Of a DNA stretch of 64,000 nucleotides, positions 16,251 to 25,111 are shown piece by piece (position 1 is the first letter of the stretch; every line of letters begins with the position of its first letter). The notes under the pieces are model-generated. The model saw only the letters and a list, made by a program, of their open reading frames with translations, was not told the DNA's origin and did not search any database. The position numbers and the translations under genes were made by a program. Source of the stretch: Arthrobacter sp. 24S4-2 (GTDB lineage: Bacteria; Actinomycetota; Actinomycetes; Actinomycetales; Micrococcaceae); the NCBI RefSeq assembly GCF_005280255.1, contig NZ_CP040018.1:4278001-4342000 (forward strand), written 5' to 3'.

Positions 16251-17761
16251 CTACTGACCGCCGTTCCGGGCGCCGCCGCCACGGGTGGTGCCGGTATCCA
16301 GGGTGCTGGCTCCGAAGCCGCCGCCGGTGGTGGTGCCGGTATCCAGGGTGCTGGAAATTGCCGGAAGCTCTATCTGGTCGCCGTCGGAAAGACCGGTCAA
16401 GACCTGGGTGCGCCCGTTGGCGCTGATCCCGGTGGTGACCGTCGCCGGCGTCGGCGTCCCGGTTTTCATCAAATTCACGGTCTGCCTGGAACCGTTGGTG
16501 GTGATAGCCAGGCTGGGCACCACCAGTGCGTTGGCAACAGTAGCCGTGGTGACGGAAATGTTGGCGCTCTGGCCAAGCCGCAGAGTGGCAGGCGGGTTGT
16601 CGATGGACACCGTGACAGGGTAGGTCACCACACCGTTGGTGGTGCTGGAGGTCTGCGCTATGGACACCACCTTGCCCGTGACGGGCGCGGCCGCGGGGTC
16701 CTGGGGCAGCGCGGGAAAGGTGAAGCGCGCTGTCTGGTTCGGTTTCATGTTGGTGATGTCAGATTCCGAGAATCCGGCCACGACCTGCAGGTGGGCGGTA
16801 TCGCTGATGGTTACCAGGCCGGCGGATGCGGACGCTGCGGAAGAGGAGGACGCCGCTGAGGAAGAGGCGGAGCCGGCATTGCCGGCGGTGGAAGCGGATC
16901 CTGATCCGGAGGAGGTCCCCGCCAGGGCACCCACCGTCGCGCTGACCGCGGTGACGGTGCCGGCCACGGGGGACGTCAGGTTGCAGCCCGCAACGTTTGT
17001 CTTTGCAGTTTCGACGGCAAGTTGGGCGCTGGTGGCGTTGGTACCGCCGCTGAGCCCGCCGTGTTCTGGGCATTGCCCAGCGCAGTGGTGGCCGAGGCGA
17101 CCTGTTGTTTGTCCTTGAGTTGCGTCGACGCGGCCTGGTTCTGCGCCTGGCTGAGCGAGGACTGGTCCTTGGCCAGCTGGTTCTGGGCTGCAAGCACCGG
17201 GTCTGCCCAGTTGGCAGGCTTCGGATTGGGCACGGCCAGTGCCTGTGCCGCCGCCACGGCAGCGTTGTCGGCGTCCACGGCCTTTTGCGCTGCTGCCACG
17301 GCGGAAGCCTGTTGGGATGCATCCAGGCCGGCGGTCTGCTGGGCGTTGACCAGGTTTTGGTTAGCCGAGGACACCTGCCCCGCGGCAGACACCTGTTGCT
17401 GGTTTGCCTGCGCCGTTACCGCGTCCAGCTGCGCCTGAGCGACATTGAGGGCGTTTTGGGCATTGGTGGGATCGATGGAGAGCAGCAGCTGGCCGGCCGT
17501 GACCTGCTGTCCCAGCACCGCCCCCACGGACAGGATTGCGCCTGTGCAGTTCTGGGCGTTCACCACAGTGGTGGACTGCGGGGCGACGTTGCCCGAAGCT
17601 GTGGCCACTGAGGAGACATCAGCTTTTCCCACCGTAACCGTCCGCGCGGCCGCCGCCGGGGTGTTGGAACCCGCGGCTGTGGCCGTCAGGTAGGTGCCCG
17701 CGCCGAGCGCCAAAATAGCGGCGCCCAGGCCCAGGTTGATAACAAGGGTTTTGGAGGTCAT
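16251..17761 (-). pseudogene. HlyD/MacA-type periplasmic adaptor, single-base frameshift
   Basis: The start at 17761 gives a membrane anchor (VINLGLGAAILALGAGTYLT), a biotinyl-lipoyl-like half (GKADVSSVATASGNVAPQST, LSVGAVLGQQVTAGQLLLSI) and a long Ala/Gln coiled coil, up to AQNTAG near 17060. There the frame is lost. In the next frame the sequence continues without a break as GLSGGTNATSAQLAVETAKT, NVAGCNLTSPVAGTVTAV and the beta-barrel domain to the stop at 16251. One missing C in the CCC run at 17054-17056 explains it. Total length would be about 505 residues, normal for the family. It is either a real null allele or a consensus error. Confidence 0.85.
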
Positions 17762-17940
17762 GGCTGCACCGTAAGAGGTGGACCTGAATGAATCCATTAA
17801 ATGGTTGGGAGGGGGCCGATACCGTAGTTGGGCAGCAAAGCAGCGAGACATACGGAGCCCCCAGAGTCAGGCCGTCCCGGGGCTCTCCTGATTCGCATCA
17901 GTCGCCATGGGACGAGTGTTTCGCTCACCTGGGCACCACA

Positions 17941-17990
17941 GCACACCACCATGTGAGCCCCGCACCAGGACCCCATTCGCCGGGGCTTCC
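17941..17990. repeat. Hairpin motif shared with 26081-26131, copy 1
   Basis: ACCACCATGTGAGCCCCG followed by AGGACC and CGGGGCTT forms a hairpin (7-bp arms, 17956-17962 and 17981-17987). Most of its sequence recurs at 26081-26131. The rest of the 17762-18157 gap shows no convincing gene. On the minus strand both copies start MVVCC after a GGGGC stem. Nature unknown. Confidence 0.5.
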
Positions 17991-18157
17991 TGCCGTCCGG
18001 AACCGTTTGGTCATCCCGAGCAAGTATCATGTGCACGTAGCCGGACAGCCAGGCCGGACCATTCAGCAGCTGCCACATCAGATCCGCGGAAGCTACGGCT
18101 GTATCCGAGCCGGCCCGAACCGCGGCCGGTGCACGCACGACGCATTCACAAGGTGCC

Positions 18158-19462
18158 ATGGACTCATCAATTCTGGCCCTCAACATCGTTGACGGGCCTC
18201 TGCTCTTCACGGTGTACGCGCTGAGTGCTGTCAGCGGCGTCCTCCTCCTGCTGCGCCGCCCGAGACGGCTGCTGTCGGCGTCGGTCCTCACGGCTGCCAC
18301 CGGGGCACTGGTGGGAACCGCGACTTTGCTGGTCACGGAGATTTTGATGCACGCCTTTGGCGGCCCGCTGGGATGGCACGTGCGGGCCTGGGTGATCGCG
18401 TTCTTCGCAGGCCTAGGGCTCTGTGCCGTGGCCTTTCGGAAATCCGGACGACGTCGGAAGGCACTTGCGTGCGCTGCGGCCCTCAGTTTCGCGGCCACCG
18501 CTACACTCGGGATCAACGCCTATTACGGGCTGCACCCCACCGTCGCATCATTCCTGGGCATCTCCCTGGCCCCGAAAATTAATCTGGATCCCGTCCAGCC
18601 CCACACCCCGTCCCCGCATCAGGTGCCTCTGTGGCAAAGCTGGACGCCGCCGGATCAGCTGCCCGAAAAGGGGACCACCGCCCAGGTTGACATTCCACCC
18701 ACCAGGTCCGGGTTTAGTTCGCGGCCGGCAGGGCTGTACCTCCCGCCGGCGGCGCAGGCTCCCAACCCGCCGGCGCTTCCCCTCGTGGTCATGATGATGG
18801 GACAACCCGGCGATCCGGACCCGCAGTACGTCGGATCCGTGCTGAACAACTACGCCGCACAACACCAGGGACTGGCTCCGATCGTCATCGTTGCAGACCA
18901 GCTCGGGGACCCCTACACGGACAACCTGTGCCTCGATTCCCCCGTCCACGGCAAGCCTGAGACCTTCATCAACCGCGACGTCGTGGACTGGGCCCGCAGC
19001 CACCTGAACATCATTGACGACAGGAAATCCTGGACCATCGCAGGCTATTCGCACGGCGGCCAGTGCGCCATTTCCTTCGCCGCCAAGTACCCGTCCATCT
19101 GGGGCAATGTCCTGGACATATCCGGGGAGGAATACCCGGGAGCGGAGGAGCCTGAAACCAACCTCCGCGAAATCTTCGGCGGCAACCAGGCGGCCTATGA
19201 CGCCCAAAAACCGGTTAACATCATGAAACGGCAGCGGTATCGCGATATGGATGCCATCTTCACGGCAGCCACCGACGATCCCGCCTACCGTGACGCCGCC
19301 GGACGCGTCGCGGCCGCCGCCTCCGCCGCAGGCATGACCGTCACCTACTACGAGGTTCCCAACGGGGGCCACGTCATTGGTGCCCTGAACGGCGGCCTTA
19401 ACAAGGGGTTCGCGGTGCTCTACCCGCGGCTCGGGCTGTCGCAACCGGATGGGACTGGATAG
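18158..19462 (+). CDS. Membrane-anchored alpha/beta-hydrolase (esterase family)
   Basis: Of 434 residues, the first 125 or so form four hydrophobic helices (LLFTVYALSAVSGVLLLLRR, VLTAATGALVGTATLLVTEI, AWVIAFFAGLGLCAVAF, ALSFAATATLGINAYYGL). The rest is an extracytoplasmic esterase-D/mycolyltransferase-like alpha/beta-hydrolase. The nucleophile elbow is GYSHGGQCA; a candidate acid is in the DPAYRDAAG region and the catalytic His is in NGGHVIGAL. Related actinobacterial proteins act on cell-envelope lipids or esters; the actual substrate cannot be read. ATG 18158 has AAGGTG just upstream. Convergent or parallel partners of known function are absent. Confidence 0.85.
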   Translation: MDSSILALNIVDGPLLFTVYALSAVSGVLLLLRRPRRLLSASVLTAATGALVGTATLLVTEILMHAFGGPLGWHVRAWVIAFFAGLGLCAVAFRKSGRRRKALACAAALSFAATATLGINAYYGLHPTVASFLGISLAPKINLDPVQPHTPSPHQVPLWQSWTPPDQLPEKGTTAQVDIPPTRSGFSSRPAGLYLPPAAQAPNPPALPLVVMMMGQPGDPDPQYVGSVLNNYAAQHQGLAPIVIVADQLGDPYTDNLCLDSPVHGKPETFINRDVVDWARSHLNIIDDRKSWTIAGYSHGGQCAISFAAKYPSIWGNVLDISGEEYPGAEEPETNLREIFGGNQAAYDAQKPVNIMKRQRYRDMDAIFTAATDDPAYRDAAGRVAAAASAAGMTVTYYEVPNGGHVIGALNGGLNKGFAVLYPRLGLSQPDGTG

Positions 19463-19609
19463 CTCTGGATGGCCCCGAAGTAACCTTGAGTGAATCTTGA
19501 CCGTACCTTGGCAGCGACTTGAGGGTGCTCCGCGAGACTTTTTCCAACGGAGCCGGACAAGGCCCCGAAGGTCAGCGGCTACCGCCGCACTAGTCAAGGG
19601 GAAGTTCAA

Positions 19610-20083
19610 ATGAGCAAAGTCACCGGACGCAAGAAGCGCATCATCATCACCACCGCCGCACTGCTGGCCGTCGGCGGCGGCGCAGCCTTCGCCTACTGGA
19701 CCGCCACCGGCACCGGCAACACCACCACCACCGCCGGCAGCTCCACCAACTTCACCATCACCAGCACCGTCGCCGGCGATCCGCTCTCTCCCGGCGGCCC
19801 CACCCAAACGGTCACCTTCACGGTCACCAACCCGGGCACCGGCGTCCAGAAGCTCTCCACCGTTGCCGCCACCGTGGCCACCACCACCGGCGCGGCCTGG
19901 ACCGCCGTCGCCGGCTGCTCCGCTGCTGACTTCGCCGTCGGCGACCCGACGTTCACCGTGACGGAGATCCCCGCCAACGGCACTGTCGTCGGCACCGTCA
20001 CCCTCCAGATGATCGACCGCCCCGGCGTCAGCCAGGACGGCTGCAAGAACGCCACGGTTCCCCTGCACTTCGTCGCAAGCTGA
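19610..20083 (+). CDS. Secreted protein with SipW-type signal peptide
   Basis: This 157-residue protein opens with basic residues, a hydrophobic core (IIITTAALLAVGGGAAFAYW) and the motif AYWTATGTGNTT, the hallmark of SipW-dependent signal peptides such as those of TasA and camelysin. The mature part is Thr/Val-rich and beta-sheet-like, with one cysteine pair (CSAADF, DGCKN). It is probably exported and may assemble at the surface. The ribosome site AAGGGGAAG precedes ATG 19610. It is followed 100 bp later by a second protein with the same type of signal, and the two may be co-transcribed. No SipW peptidase is seen in the window. Confidence 0.75.
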   Translation: MSKVTGRKKRIIITTAALLAVGGGAAFAYWTATGTGNTTTTAGSSTNFTITSTVAGDPLSPGGPTQTVTFTVTNPGTGVQKLSTVAATVATTTGAAWTAVAGCSAADFAVGDPTFTVTEIPANGTVVGTVTLQMIDRPGVSQDGCKNATVPLHFVAS

Positions 20084-20184
20084 AGGGGTAACGCGCTGAC
20101 GTTCCTCCTCAGTACCGTCACCTTCATCCCCCAATGGTGAACGTGGCACCCCCAACCGCCCCCTGAGCCAACGAGAAGGTCCGT

Positions 20185-21621
20185 ATGTCCGGCAGGCGCA
20201 ACACCAGCTCCCCCGAAGCCCCCCGCGGCTTTCGGCGGGAGCTGGTGTTGTTTCGCCGCTCGTTCGGCCGCGGAACCGTCGCCGCTTTGGCACTGTTTGT
20301 GGTCGCCACCCTTTTCGGCGCCACGGCTGCTTCGGCCTACTGGCCGGCCATCGGAACGGGAAGCACGACGGCGGCAGTCGCCACTCTGGCCCCGCCCACC
20401 AACGTGACGGTCCCCGCAACCAGCGCCTCGAACGTCTCGGTCGCCTGGACGGCGTCCGCCGGAACGCCTGCACCGACGGGCTACTACGTCACCCGGGTCA
20501 CCGGCGCCACCTCCATGCTGGCCTGTGGCAGCAGCCCCGCTGCGCCCATCACCGGCACTGCCTGCACGGATACGTCAGTCCCCGAGGGCACCCACAGTTA
20601 CGTCGTCACCGCCGTCCACCGCTCCTGGACCGCCGTCAGTGCGGCCAGCGGAAACGTCACCGTGGACAACAGGGACACCATCAACTTCATCGTCCAGCCC
20701 GCGGCCATTGTCACCGCCGGCTCATCCCTGCAGTCCGTCACGGTGGAGCTGAGGACAGCCCTCGGGCTCAAGCTTCTGATGCCCGGAGTCCAGGTGACCA
20801 TCAGCATCGGCAACAACCCCGCCGGGGGCACCCTCGCCGGGACACTCACGGCCACCACCAACATCTTCGGCGAGGCCACGTTCACCGGCCTGTCCATCAC
20901 CAAAGCCGGCACCGGCTACACCCTGTTGGCATCCAGCCCCGGCTACTCCGGCGCTGTCAGCACTCCCTTCACGGTCACGGCTGCCGCCGCGAGCAAACTG
21001 GCCATCACCACCCCCACGAGCATTGCCGGCACCGCGTCAGCCACCGCCAACATCGGAGCCATCACGGTGGAACGCCAGGACACCTACGGAAACCCCGTCA
21101 TCACGGGCAGCACCACCGTCACCCTGGCATCGAACTCTGCCGGTACCAAGGTCTTCGCCGCAACAGCTGGCGGCGCAACCATCACCACGGTGACCATCGC
21201 GGCAGGGTCCTCCTCGGCGTCGTTCTTCTACGGCGACACCAAAGCCGGAACACCGAACATAACCGCCACCACCGCGGGACTGACCGCCGTTTCGAAGCCT
21301 GCCACGATCACCGCGGCGGCAGCCTCCCAGCTCGTTTACGGCCAACAGCCCACCAGCACCACCAAGGGGACCATCATCGCCCCGCCGGTCACGGTTCTTA
21401 TCCTCGATCAGTTCGGCAATCAGACGCTCAGCGCTGCGAGCGTCTCCATCGCCAAGACTGACCACGGCAACAACATGACCGGCTTGCTGACCAAGACAGC
21501 CGTCAACGGTGTAGCGACGTTCAGCGATCTCGCGATAACCGGCAAGAACCCGGGCATCACCCTGACGGCGAGCAGCACAGGACTTTCGTCAGTCGTCAGC
21601 ACCCCGTTCGACATCAGCTGA
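20185..21621 (+). CDS. Secreted fibronectin III / Ig-like repeat protein
   Basis: The 478 residues include a signal segment ending ATAASAYWPAIGTGSTTAAV, again SipW-like. A fibronectin type III domain follows (APPTNVTVPATSASNVSVAW...GYYVTRV), then Big-type immunoglobulin-like modules, each with the pattern VQLRTA/VERQDTYGNPV/VLILDQFGNQT and a GxATFTxL strand. Repeats of this type build extended surface stalks or adhesins. There is no sortase motif at the C-terminus (it ends VVSTPFDIS), so attachment is unclear. ATG 20185 lies behind GAGAAGG. It is likely a partner of the gene at 19610. Confidence 0.8.
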   Translation: MSGRRNTSSPEAPRGFRRELVLFRRSFGRGTVAALALFVVATLFGATAASAYWPAIGTGSTTAAVATLAPPTNVTVPATSASNVSVAWTASAGTPAPTGYYVTRVTGATSMLACGSSPAAPITGTACTDTSVPEGTHSYVVTAVHRSWTAVSAASGNVTVDNRDTINFIVQPAAIVTAGSSLQSVTVELRTALGLKLLMPGVQVTISIGNNPAGGTLAGTLTATTNIFGEATFTGLSITKAGTGYTLLASSPGYSGAVSTPFTVTAAAASKLAITTPTSIAGTASATANIGAITVERQDTYGNPVITGSTTVTLASNSAGTKVFAATAGGATITTVTIAAGSSSASFFYGDTKAGTPNITATTAGLTAVSKPATITAAAASQLVYGQQPTSTTKGTIIAPPVTVLILDQFGNQTLSAASVSIAKTDHGNNMTGLLTKTAVNGVATFSDLAITGKNPGITLTASSTGLSSVVSTPFDIS

Positions 21622-21775
21622 ACCGGCCACCTGGCCCCGGCGTGACAGGTATATACGGCACCACCTCGCACCGTTCCTGAACGAGGACTTTATGCCCGCC
21701 ATCAGCGTGGGACGCGGAGTGCCTGGTCGCATTCATCGTCAACGTCGTCATCCTGTGGTCGAATTGGAGACAGCC

Positions 21776-22807
21776 ATGGAACCGACACCATCACGCAGGC
21801 GGCCAGGGGCCGCGCGCATCGCCGCAGGGTTGCTGACGCTCCTGTCGGCGGCCGTGACCGCCTGCTCAGAGCCGGCCCCGGCGTCCTCGCTGCCGTTGAC
21901 CCAGATCCAGGACATCACCCTGCCCGGGGCAGCGAGCAGGCTGGACTACCAGGCCATCGACTCGGGAGCGAAGCGGCTTTACATCGCCCACCTCGGCGAC
22001 GGCACCATCCATGTGGTCGACCTGGACAACGGCACGGTAGCAGGGACCGTGCCCGGAACACCTTCGGTCCACGGGGTCACCCTCGTGGCCGACCGGCACA
22101 TTCTCCTGGCCGCTGTCTCGGGAACGAACCAAGTCGCGGTCATCGACACCAATACCCTCACGGTGAGCGCCCGGGTGCCGGCTGGCACGACCCCGGACGG
22201 GATCGCCTACGACCCGGTCCACGGAAAGGCCTACGTCTCAAACGAACACGACCACGCCGAAACGGTGATCGACCTCTCCACGACCACGGCGAAGGCCCCG
22301 GTCGAGATCGGCGGGGAGGCCGGCAACAGCGTCTACGACCCAGCCAGCAGGACCATCCTGGTCAATGTCCAGGACCGCAATGAACTGGTCACCATCGATC
22401 CGGCCAACGACACGGTCACCGGCAGGATCCCGGTCCCGGACTGCGCCAGTAACCACGGCCTCTACGTCGACGGGGAAAGCAAGCTCGCCTTCATTGCCTG
22501 CGAGGACAGCGCGAAGCTCCTGGTCCTGGATCTGCAAACCAAACAGGTCACCGCACGGTTCGACACCGGCGAGGGCCCGGACGTGCTGGCCTTCGATCAG
22601 GGCTTGCACCGACTCTACGTCGCCTCGGAGTCAGGCGTCGTCAGTGTGTTCGACGAACAGAACCGCACCCTGACGCCCAAGGCATCCGGCAAACTCGCCG
22701 ACAACGCCCACACGGTAGCCGTAGACCAAGCCACCCACCGGGTCTACTTCCCCCTGGAAGACATCGACGGGCACCCGGTACTTCGCATCATGGACGCCAA
22801 GCAATGA
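21776..22807 (+). CDS. YncE-like beta-propeller lipoprotein
   Basis: ATG 21776, behind TTGGAGA, starts a 343-residue protein. A lipoprotein signal (LLTLLSAAVTAC) is followed by repeated blades of the YVTN/YncE type: KRLYIAHLGDGTIHVVDLDN, NQVAVIDTNTLTVSARVPAG, GKAYVSNEHDHAETVIDLST and more, with the DGIAYDPVHGKAYVSN turns typical of seven-bladed propellers. It is located on the outer membrane face and may be a sensor or scaffold; no catalytic residues are evident. The frame upstream of 21776 lacks a signal peptide, so that longer start is not used. Two strong hairpins follow in the convergent gap. Confidence 0.83.
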   Translation: MEPTPSRRRPGAARIAAGLLTLLSAAVTACSEPAPASSLPLTQIQDITLPGAASRLDYQAIDSGAKRLYIAHLGDGTIHVVDLDNGTVAGTVPGTPSVHGVTLVADRHILLAAVSGTNQVAVIDTNTLTVSARVPAGTTPDGIAYDPVHGKAYVSNEHDHAETVIDLSTTTAKAPVEIGGEAGNSVYDPASRTILVNVQDRNELVTIDPANDTVTGRIPVPDCASNHGLYVDGESKLAFIACEDSAKLLVLDLQTKQVTARFDTGEGPDVLAFDQGLHRLYVASESGVVSVFDEQNRTLTPKASGKLADNAHTVAVDQATHRVYFPLEDIDGHPVLRIMDAKQ

Positions 22808-22887
22808 CCTCCGGGGACGAACCAGCTCGGGACGACGCCTCCGTCGCCGGGCCGTTCCGTCGAAGCTTCGAGTGATTGCGAGCGCAG

Positions 22888-22923
22888 CCGGGTATGGAGC
22901 GGGACGGTTGGCCCCATACCCGG
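22888..22923. terminator. Hairpin in convergent gap (first)
   Basis: CCGGGTATGG (22888-22897) pairs perfectly with CCATACCCGG (22914-22923) across a 16-nt loop. It lies between the ends of the YncE-like gene (22807) and the ArsR gene (23001). It has no T-run. Confidence 0.5.
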
Positions 22924-22951
22924 CGGCCCGCTAAGGGCTATCCCGTCATGT

Positions 22952-22972
22952 CAGGGGGCGCCGCGCCCCCTG
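22952..22972. terminator. Hairpin in convergent gap (second)
   Basis: CAGGGGGCG (22952-22960) pairs perfectly with CGCCCCCTG (22964-22972) around CCG. It is very stable and 29 bp past the ArsR stop on the minus strand. It is a probable bidirectional terminator without a T-tract. Confidence 0.55.
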
Positions 22973-23000
22973 GCAGAACGTCAGAAGGCATGCCCGGGTC

Positions 23001-23378
23001 TCAGCCGTGCGTGGGTTCGCCGGTGATGCGGTGGTCGGCGTGGTTGATGGTTTCGCGGATAAGCCGGACGAGGTGTCCGTCATGGAGGGAATAGATGACG
23101 TGGCGGCCGTCTTTGCGGGTGTCAACCAGCCCGCTGAGCCGGAGCTTCGCCAGATGCTGGCTCGCCACGGTCCGCGGCACACCGGCCGCGGCCGTGAGCT
23201 CCGTGACGGTCTTGGGGCCTTCGGCGAGCTGCCAGAGCAGGTGCAGACGCGTCGGTTCGGCGAGCATCCGCAACGTGCCGGCGGCGGTTTCCAGCAGCCG
23301 TGGTCCCGGGGTGACCGGGTGAACCAGGGACGGGTGCTCAGGGGCGCGATCCGGTGCGCTGCCGGGCTGACTGCTCAA
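23001..23378 (-). CDS. ArsR family regulator
   Basis: TTG 23378, with GGGAG seven bases upstream, gives 125 residues and overlaps the end of the MFS gene by 41 bp; no later start fits. The winged helix is plain: LRMLAEPTRLHLLWQLAEGP, VTELTAAAGVPRTVASQHLA, LRLSGLVDTRKDGRHVIYSL. C-terminal His/Asp/Glu residues (HDGHLVRLIRETINHADHR) resemble the alpha-5 metal site of Zn/Ni/Co sensors such as SmtB/NmtR. It is the second gene of an MFS-ArsR operon and probably controls it through the inverted repeat at 24646. Confidence 0.85.
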   Translation of the reverse strand: MSSQPGSAPDRAPEHPSLVHPVTPGPRLLETAAGTLRMLAEPTRLHLLWQLAEGPKTVTELTAAAGVPRTVASQHLAKLRLSGLVDTRKDGRHVIYSLHDGHLVRLIRETINHADHRITGEPTHG

Positions 23379-24624
23379 CGCTCTGCTCCCTCTCCGCCGG
23401 TTCCGTGGCAGCTGCGGCATCGTGCCGCGGCCAGGACAGGAATGCACCTGCACTACCTATCATCGCAATAATTGTCAGCGCCAGCGCAGCCCAGCCCAAA
23501 CCGGCCACCGAACCGACCCACCCGGCCAACGGATAGGTCAGGATGTAGCAGGCGTGGGAGAAGGAGAACTGAGCCGTGAACACGTACGGGCGGGTCTCCT
23601 CCGTGGACGCATCCCGCAGCAGCCGCGAGGACGGTGTGAGGATTGTGGAGTTCGCGGCCCCGAGCAGGAACCACAGGCCCAGCAGCAGCCACCACCCCGT
23701 CCCGGGGACACCCAGCAACGTCAGCGCTGTCGCGCCGGCCAGGACCAGCGGAATGCTGGCGGCGCCCGTGAGCATCACTGCCCGGTCCCCGAACCGGTCC
23801 AGAATCCGGGGCGCGGAAAGCGCAACGATCACGGACCCGACCCCGAAGCAGGCCAGCGCCAGCGCCAGGTCGGTGTCCGGCCGGTGCAGGACGTCACGGA
23901 CATAAACAACAGTGTTGACCAGCACCAGAGCCGTGGGGGCCGCGACCACCAAGTTCAGGGCCAGCAGCGACCGCAGCCGGCCGTTCCGCCAGAAAATCCT
24001 GGCACCCAGGGTGGTCCGGTGCCACAGCGAAGTCTGCGGGGCAGCGGAGGCTGTGACCCGCGGCAGGACGGTCATCGCGACCATGAAGGCCGAGAAGAGG
24101 AACCCGGCGACGGTGCCGAGAAAGAGGTTGTTGTAGCTGACTACGGTCAGCAGCAGCGCAGCGATGGCCGGGCTGACCAGTGCCTCCATGTCATAGGCCA
24201 GCCGCGACAGGGACAGGGCGCGGGTGTAGTCCCGCTCATCTTTGAGGATGGTCGGGATCAGGGACTGGAACGCCGGGGTGAACGTTGCCGACGCACTCTG
24301 CAGCAGGAATATCACGACATAGATCTGCCACACATCGGTGATGAACGGCAGACATAGCGCCATCGCGGCCCGGATGAGGTCCGCTCCGATCAGGACCCGC
24401 TTCCGCGGCCACCTCGCGACCAAGGCATTGATCACCGGGGCCAGACCCACATAGGCCAGCATCTTGATCGTCAATGCGGTGCCGAGCACCGCGCCGGCAT
24501 TGCTGCCGGCCAGATCGTAGGCCAGTAGTCCCAGGGCAACGGTCAGCAGTCCGGTGCCGATCAGCGCCACGATCTGGGCGGCGAACAACCGCCGGTAGGT
24601 CACATTCAGCAGAACCGACAACAT
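23338..24624 (-). CDS. MFS permease of an ArsR-controlled operon
   Basis: ATG 24624 (AAGGGG upstream) starts a 428-residue protein with twelve predicted helices (for example VALIGTGLLTVALGLLAYDL, GWWLLLGLWFLLGAANSTIL). It carries the MFS loop motif RWPRKRVLIGADLIRAAMAL and a second half with RILDRFGDRAVMLTG. Pairing with a metal-type ArsR sensor suggests efflux of a metal or an oxyanion, as for the ArsR-linked NmtA/CmtA alternatives, but the substrate is inferred only. The Arg/Glu-rich C-terminus overlaps the ArsR start, indicating coupling. Confidence 0.87.
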   Translation of the reverse strand: MLSVLLNVTYRRLFAAQIVALIGTGLLTVALGLLAYDLAGSNAGAVLGTALTIKMLAYVGLAPVINALVARWPRKRVLIGADLIRAAMALCLPFITDVWQIYVVIFLLQSASATFTPAFQSLIPTILKDERDYTRALSLSRLAYDMEALVSPAIAALLLTVVSYNNLFLGTVAGFLFSAFMVAMTVLPRVTASAAPQTSLWHRTTLGARIFWRNGRLRSLLALNLVVAAPTALVLVNTVVYVRDVLHRPDTDLALALACFGVGSVIVALSAPRILDRFGDRAVMLTGAASIPLVLAGATALTLLGVPGTGWWLLLGLWFLLGAANSTILTPSSRLLRDASTEETRPYVFTAQFSFSHACYILTYPLAGWVGSVAGLGWAALALTIIAMIGSAGAFLSWPRHDAAAATEPAEREQSVEQSARQRTGSRP

Positions 24625-24645
24625 CAAGACCCCTTAAGTGCATAT

Positions 24646-24661
24646 GTGCATGGCTATGCAC
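24646..24661. promoter_or_regulatory. ArsR-type operator upstream of the MFS gene
   Basis: GTGCAT-GGCT-ATGCAC is a perfect inverted repeat (24646-24651, 24656-24661) about 22 bp upstream of ATG 24624. A further GTGCAT lies directly beside it at 24639-24644. The site is fit for an ArsR/SmtB dimer. Binding is inferred. Confidence 0.55.
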
Positions 24662-24756
24662 TCATCATAGACCAGCGGATCGGGTCGGAGGTATTGGCAG
24701 TCCTCGCAGGGGTTGCAGTTTGGGCGCTGCCTTGTTCCTGAGTACACGTTTGTGTG

Positions 24757-24776
24757 AATACATCACCGGCTGTATT
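24757..24776. promoter_or_regulatory. ArsR/CmtR-type operator at the start of the CDF operon
   Basis: AATACA (24757-24762) and TGTATT (24771-24776) form a perfect inverted repeat with an 8-bp spacer, ending 8 bp before ATG 24785. Sites of this kind overlap the promoter or start of metal-sensor genes. It probably binds the product of the following gene. Confidence 0.6.
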
Positions 24777-24784
24777 TTTGTGCC

Positions 24785-25111
24785 ATGGAAACGCTCACTC
24801 AGGCGCCCGTGCTGGCCCGGTTCGGCTATGCGGTCTCGGACCCTACCCGCGCCCGGATTCTCCTGGCTCTCTCAGAGGCACCGTCTTATCCCTCAGATCT
24901 GGCAGATTCCCTTCAGGTGTCCCGGCAGAGCATGTCCAACCATCTGACATGCCTGCGGGGCTGTGGCCTCGTCGTTGCCGTTCCGGACGGACGGCGGAGC
25001 CGGTATGAACTCGCGGACGCCCGGCTGGGGCATGCGATCAAGGACCTGATCGGCGTGGTCCTCGCGGTGGATGCGGCCTGCTGCGCCCCGGATGGGGAGT
25101 GCTTCGCATGA
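24785..25111 (+). CDS. ArsR/CmtR-like metal sensor
   Basis: This 108-residue winged-helix protein has FGYAVSDPTRARILLALSEA, then LADSLQVSRQSMSNHLTCLR and the wing GLVVAVPDGRRSRYELADAR. Cysteines in the recognition region (LTCLRGC) and at the C-terminus (DAACCAPDGECFA) match CmtR-type Cd/Pb sensing, where Cys57/Cys61/Cys102 hold the metal (family knowledge; exact equivalence is not aligned here). Its stop overlaps the CDF start by 4 bp. The palindrome just upstream should be its operator. Confidence 0.87.
   Translation: METLTQAPVLARFGYAVSDPTRARILLALSEAPSYPSDLADSLQVSRQSMSNHLTCLRGCGLVVAVPDGRRSRYELADARLGHAIKDLIGVVLAVDAACCAPDGECFA

Noticed and set aside
18548..20473. Minus-strand frame of about 640 codons over the esterase and secreted-protein genes
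   Set aside because: It has Arg/Gly-biased composition without domains, and the plus-strand genes here have clear signals and motifs.
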